Shown: piece by piece, positions 14,469-14,717 of the stretch | How positions within the stretch are numbered: the stretch's first letter is position 1 | How the letters are laid out: each line of letters begins with the position of its first letter | Assembly: GCA_003649715.1 (NCBI GenBank) | Contig: QMSS01000019.1 | Coordinates: 1 to 14,717, forward strand | Length of the DNA: 14,717 bases | Origin: Thermoplasmata archaeon | GTDB lineage: Archaea > Thermoplasmatota > E2 > DHVEG-1 | Direction: 5' to 3' | The notes under the pieces: generated by a model | Told to the model about the DNA's origin: nothing | The model's database searches: none | What the model saw: only the letters and a program-made list of their open reading frames with translations | Position numbers and translations under genes: made by a program

Positions 14469-14598
14469 GGATGGATAACAAAGAAAAACGATGTCCAGAA
14501 GTGTAAAAAACCCAATATTACTATAAGCCCCAACATCTAAAAAACATTTCTTCTATCTCCTATTTATAAGAAAAAAATTTTGTACAAATAATTATTAG
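14469..14598. other. Gap with a TATA box before the right-edge element
   Basis: No gene is seen. TATTTATAAG at 14561-14570 is a good plus-strand TATA box with an expected start site near 14591, which would serve the truncated frame at 14654. An AT-rich run follows. No clear terminator hairpin follows the surface-protein gene. Confidence 0.35.
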
Positions 14599-14673
14599 GC
14601 TGTTGAAAAATTAATTACACCCTCCCAGCTTTTCATTTTGCTGGGATGCACAAATGAAAAAAACTAGGAGGGT
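14598..14673 (+). mobile_element. Possible left end of an insertion sequence
   Basis: GGCTGTTGAAAAATTAAT (14598-14615) resembles terminal repeats of some IS families, a resemblance from memory only. It is followed by nested inverted repeats: ACCCTCC (14619-14625) with GGAGGGT (14667-14673), and TCCCAGC (14623-14629) with GCTGGGA (14640-14646) around a 10-base loop. A reading frame starts at 14654 inside this structure and runs off the window. The right end is not in view, so this cannot be confirmed here. Confidence 0.3.
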
Positions 14674-14717
14674 TAGCTTAAGAAAGATTATCAAGAATTT
14701 AAATCTTTCAGAAGCAG
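14654..14717 (+). CDS. Truncated 5' end of a gene, perhaps a transposase
   Basis: ATG 14654 opens a frame of 21 full codons with no stop before the window ends. It begins MKKTRRVSLRKIIKNL, a basic, helix-forming start that would suit a DNA-binding protein such as a transposase. No ribosome site is obvious. The TATA box at 14561-14570 is a plausible promoter. Too little is present for a family call. Confidence 0.35.
   Translation, partial: MKKTRRVSLRKIIKNLNLSEA

Noticed and set aside
1..14717. CRISPR array, prophage or secondary-metabolite cluster
   Set aside because: There are no regularly spaced repeats, no cas, phage or assembly-line genes. The ABC pair alone does not define such a cluster.

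Overview
The window reads as an archaeal chromosome segment, most likely from a Thermoplasmatota-type lineage; the group name is an inference. The archaeal signs are TATA-box promoters about 26 bp upstream of starts (several nearly leaderless), an Sm-like protein with an archaeal-type sequence, a DUF131 membrane protein, an archaeal Trm9-type tRNA methyltransferase, and a secreted C25 (gingipain-type) peptidase. The DNA is A+T-rich, with no clear compositional break.

Layout. 1-800: window edge, an operator-like inverted repeat and TATA box, a small unknown protein (320-559) and a strong hairpin-forming stretch (593-674). 844-2976 (+): a class I SAM methyltransferase, FolD with its own promoter, and a DUF131 membrane protein overlapping folD by ATGA. 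3003-5568 (-): a DrrAB-type ABC exporter (permease and ATPase) behind a Trm9-like methyltransferase. 5649-8858 (-): hutH and hutU, a two-gene operon for histidine to urocanate to imidazolone propionate. 8859-9133: a regulatory gap with an 11-bp tandem repeat, a plus-strand TATA box and a long hairpin that may be a small RNA. 9134-9349 (-): Sm-like protein. 9502-10977 (-): secreted C25 cysteine peptidase. 11166-11879 (+): HAD phosphatase of the SerB type. 11880-12437: gene-poor stretch with tandem promoters. 12492-14468 (+): large secreted Asp-box surface protein. Right edge: nested inverted repeats and a truncated reading frame that may be the left end of an insertion sequence.

How it fits together. 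A secreted peptidase, a secreted Asp-box protein and histidine catabolism suit a heterotroph that degrades external protein and ferments amino acids. Histidine breakdown can yield a one-carbon unit on folate, the kind of carrier FolD acts on, but hutI, hutG and ftcD are not in view. The most unusual protein detail is FolD: both residues matching the catalytic pair K54 and D121 of E. coli FolD are replaced conservatively (Arg and Glu). The most unusual non-coding signals are the promoter-hairpin unit at 8991-9098, the 9-bp inverted repeat on the peptidase promoter (11010-11036) and the structured stretch at 593-674. I see no CRISPR array, rRNA or convincing tRNA.
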